Source of the DNA: Actinomycetota bacterium
Lineage (GTDB): Bacteria > Actinomycetota > Actinomycetes > Nanopelagicales > Nanopelagicaceae
Assembly (NCBI GenBank): GCA_947380835.1
Contig: CANCSL010000017.1
Location: forward strand, 1 to 24,657
Length of the DNA stretch: 24,657 nt
Direction: 5' to 3'
In this document: piece after piece, positions 23,978 through 24,657 of the stretch
Numbering within the stretch: the first letter of the stretch is position 1
Layout of the letters: each line of letters begins with the position of its first letter
Position numbers and translations under genes: made by a program
The notes under the pieces: model-generated
Told to the model about the DNA's origin: nothing
Seen by the model: only the letters and a program-made list of their open reading frames with translations
Database searches by the model: none

Positions 23978-24657
23978 ATGAGTAGACGACGCGTAGTAGT
24001 AACGGGCCTAGGGGCAACAACTCCCCTGGGCGGAGATGTTCCTTCCACTTGGCAGGCACTCCTTGCAGGCACATCTGGAGTGCGCACACTTGAAGATGAG
24101 TGGGCTCACGACATGTCCGTAACTTTTGCCGCACGCGTCGCAGTTGAACCGAGTGAAGTTATGGAGCGCGTTGAAATGCGTCGCTTGGATCGCTCCGAGC
24201 AATTTGCACTCATTGCCTCACGAGAAGCTTGGAAAGACGCAGGATCCCCCGATGTCGATAAGACTCGCTTGGGCGTAGTAGTCGCATCGGGAATCGGCGG
24301 AGTTATTACATTGCTCGATCAATACGACATTTTGAAGACCAAAGGTGCCCGCTCGGTCAGCCCACATACCGTGCCGATGTTGATGCCCAATGGACCATCT
24401 GCAAACGTAGGCTTGGAATTGCAAGCCAAAGCAGGAGTTCACACTCCCGTCAGTGCTTGTGCCTCTGGCGCCGAAGCCGTTGGCTACGCACTCGAAATGA
24501 TTCGCAATAATCGTGCCGACATAGTGGTCACTGGTGGCGTAGAAGCAGCAATTCACGCGCTTCCTATGGCTGGATTTGCTTCAATGAAAGCGCTCTCCAC
24601 CCGCAATCATGATCCGGCAAAAGCCTCGCGCCCCTACGACAAGAACCGTGACGGTTT
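23978..24657 (+). CDS. fabF: 3-oxoacyl-ACP synthase II (FabF/KasA type), N-terminal part (cut by right edge)
   Basis: Elongating condensing enzyme of type II fatty acid synthesis. The 226 visible codons begin MSRRRVVVTGLGATTPLGGD. They include the nucleophile C161 in VSACASGAEA and the VTGGVEA and PMAGFASMKALS segments that follow it. The two catalytic His residues lie beyond the edge. ATG 23978 has AGAGG about 10 nt upstream. It completes the Streptomyces-like order fabD-fabH-acpP-fabF. Confidence 0.96.
   Translation, partial: MSRRRVVVTGLGATTPLGGDVPSTWQALLAGTSGVRTLEDEWAHDMSVTFAARVAVEPSEVMERVEMRRLDRSEQFALIASREAWKDAGSPDVDKTRLGVVVASGIGGVITLLDQYDILKTKGARSVSPHTVPMLMPNGPSANVGLELQAKAGVHTPVSACASGAEAVGYALEMIRNNRADIVVTGGVEAAIHALPMAGFASMKALSTRNHDPAKASRPYDKNRDG

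Noticed and set aside
1..24657. Mobile elements, prophage, CRISPR, toxin-antitoxin or defence genes
   Set aside because: No transposase, integrase, repeat array or island-like gene is seen. Every gene is a core or near-core actinobacterial gene in a familiar neighbourhood.

Overview
The window is a compact, ordinary stretch of bacterial chromosome. It most likely comes from a moderate-GC, streamlined actinobacterium. Three things point there. (1) The gene neighbourhoods are actinobacterial: lepA-hemW-hrcA; comEA-comEC-holA-rpsT; nadD-rsfS-histidine phosphatase of the GpgP type; etfBA-cysteine desulfurase-mnmA-ligA; and fabD-fabH-acpP-fabF in the Streptomyces-like order. (2) Several genes have a TANNNT -10 box 6-7 nt before the start codon and no Shine-Dalgarno, the layout of leaderless actinobacterial mRNAs. 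(3) GTG starts are frequent, and base composition is balanced rather than GC-rich. A freshwater lineage such as Ca. Nanopelagicales would fit, but that is an inference and not proven by the sequence.

Layout. From about 19430 down to position 1 everything reads on the minus strand. In order of transcription: etfB-etfA (electron transfer flavoprotein); nifS-like desulfurase-mnmA-ligA (tRNA thiolation and DNA ligation); a 44-residue membrane protein-nadD-rsfS-gpgP-like phosphatase (NAD synthesis, ribosome silencing, histidine phosphatase); tRNA-Ala(GGC)-SDR oxidoreductase-leuS; comEA-comEC-holA (DNA uptake and the replicative clamp-loader subunit); rpsT-lepA-hemW-DoxX-like-hrcA (ribosome, translation factor, haem chaperone, membrane protein, heat-shock repressor). 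From 19540 to the right edge the genes read on the plus strand: glgX (glycogen debranching), then the fatty acid synthesis cluster fabD-fabH-acpP-fabF. hrcA is cut by the left edge and fabF by the right edge.

Genes are tightly packed, with many overlaps and short gaps. No gene-free stretch exceeds about 170 bases. No insertion sequence, prophage, CRISPR array, toxin-antitoxin pair or defence island is visible, and I found no convincing new multi-gene system. The observations worth checking are small-scale: a nadD gene with no ATG/GTG/TTG start that preserves its first beta strand (an ATT start fits best); an unlisted 44-aa membrane protein in the same frame just upstream of it; a recurring leaderless promoter layout that fixes several starts; an SDR gene whose longest ORF falsely runs through tRNA-Ala; a hairpin hiding the leuS ribosome-binding site; and a structured leader before rpsT.
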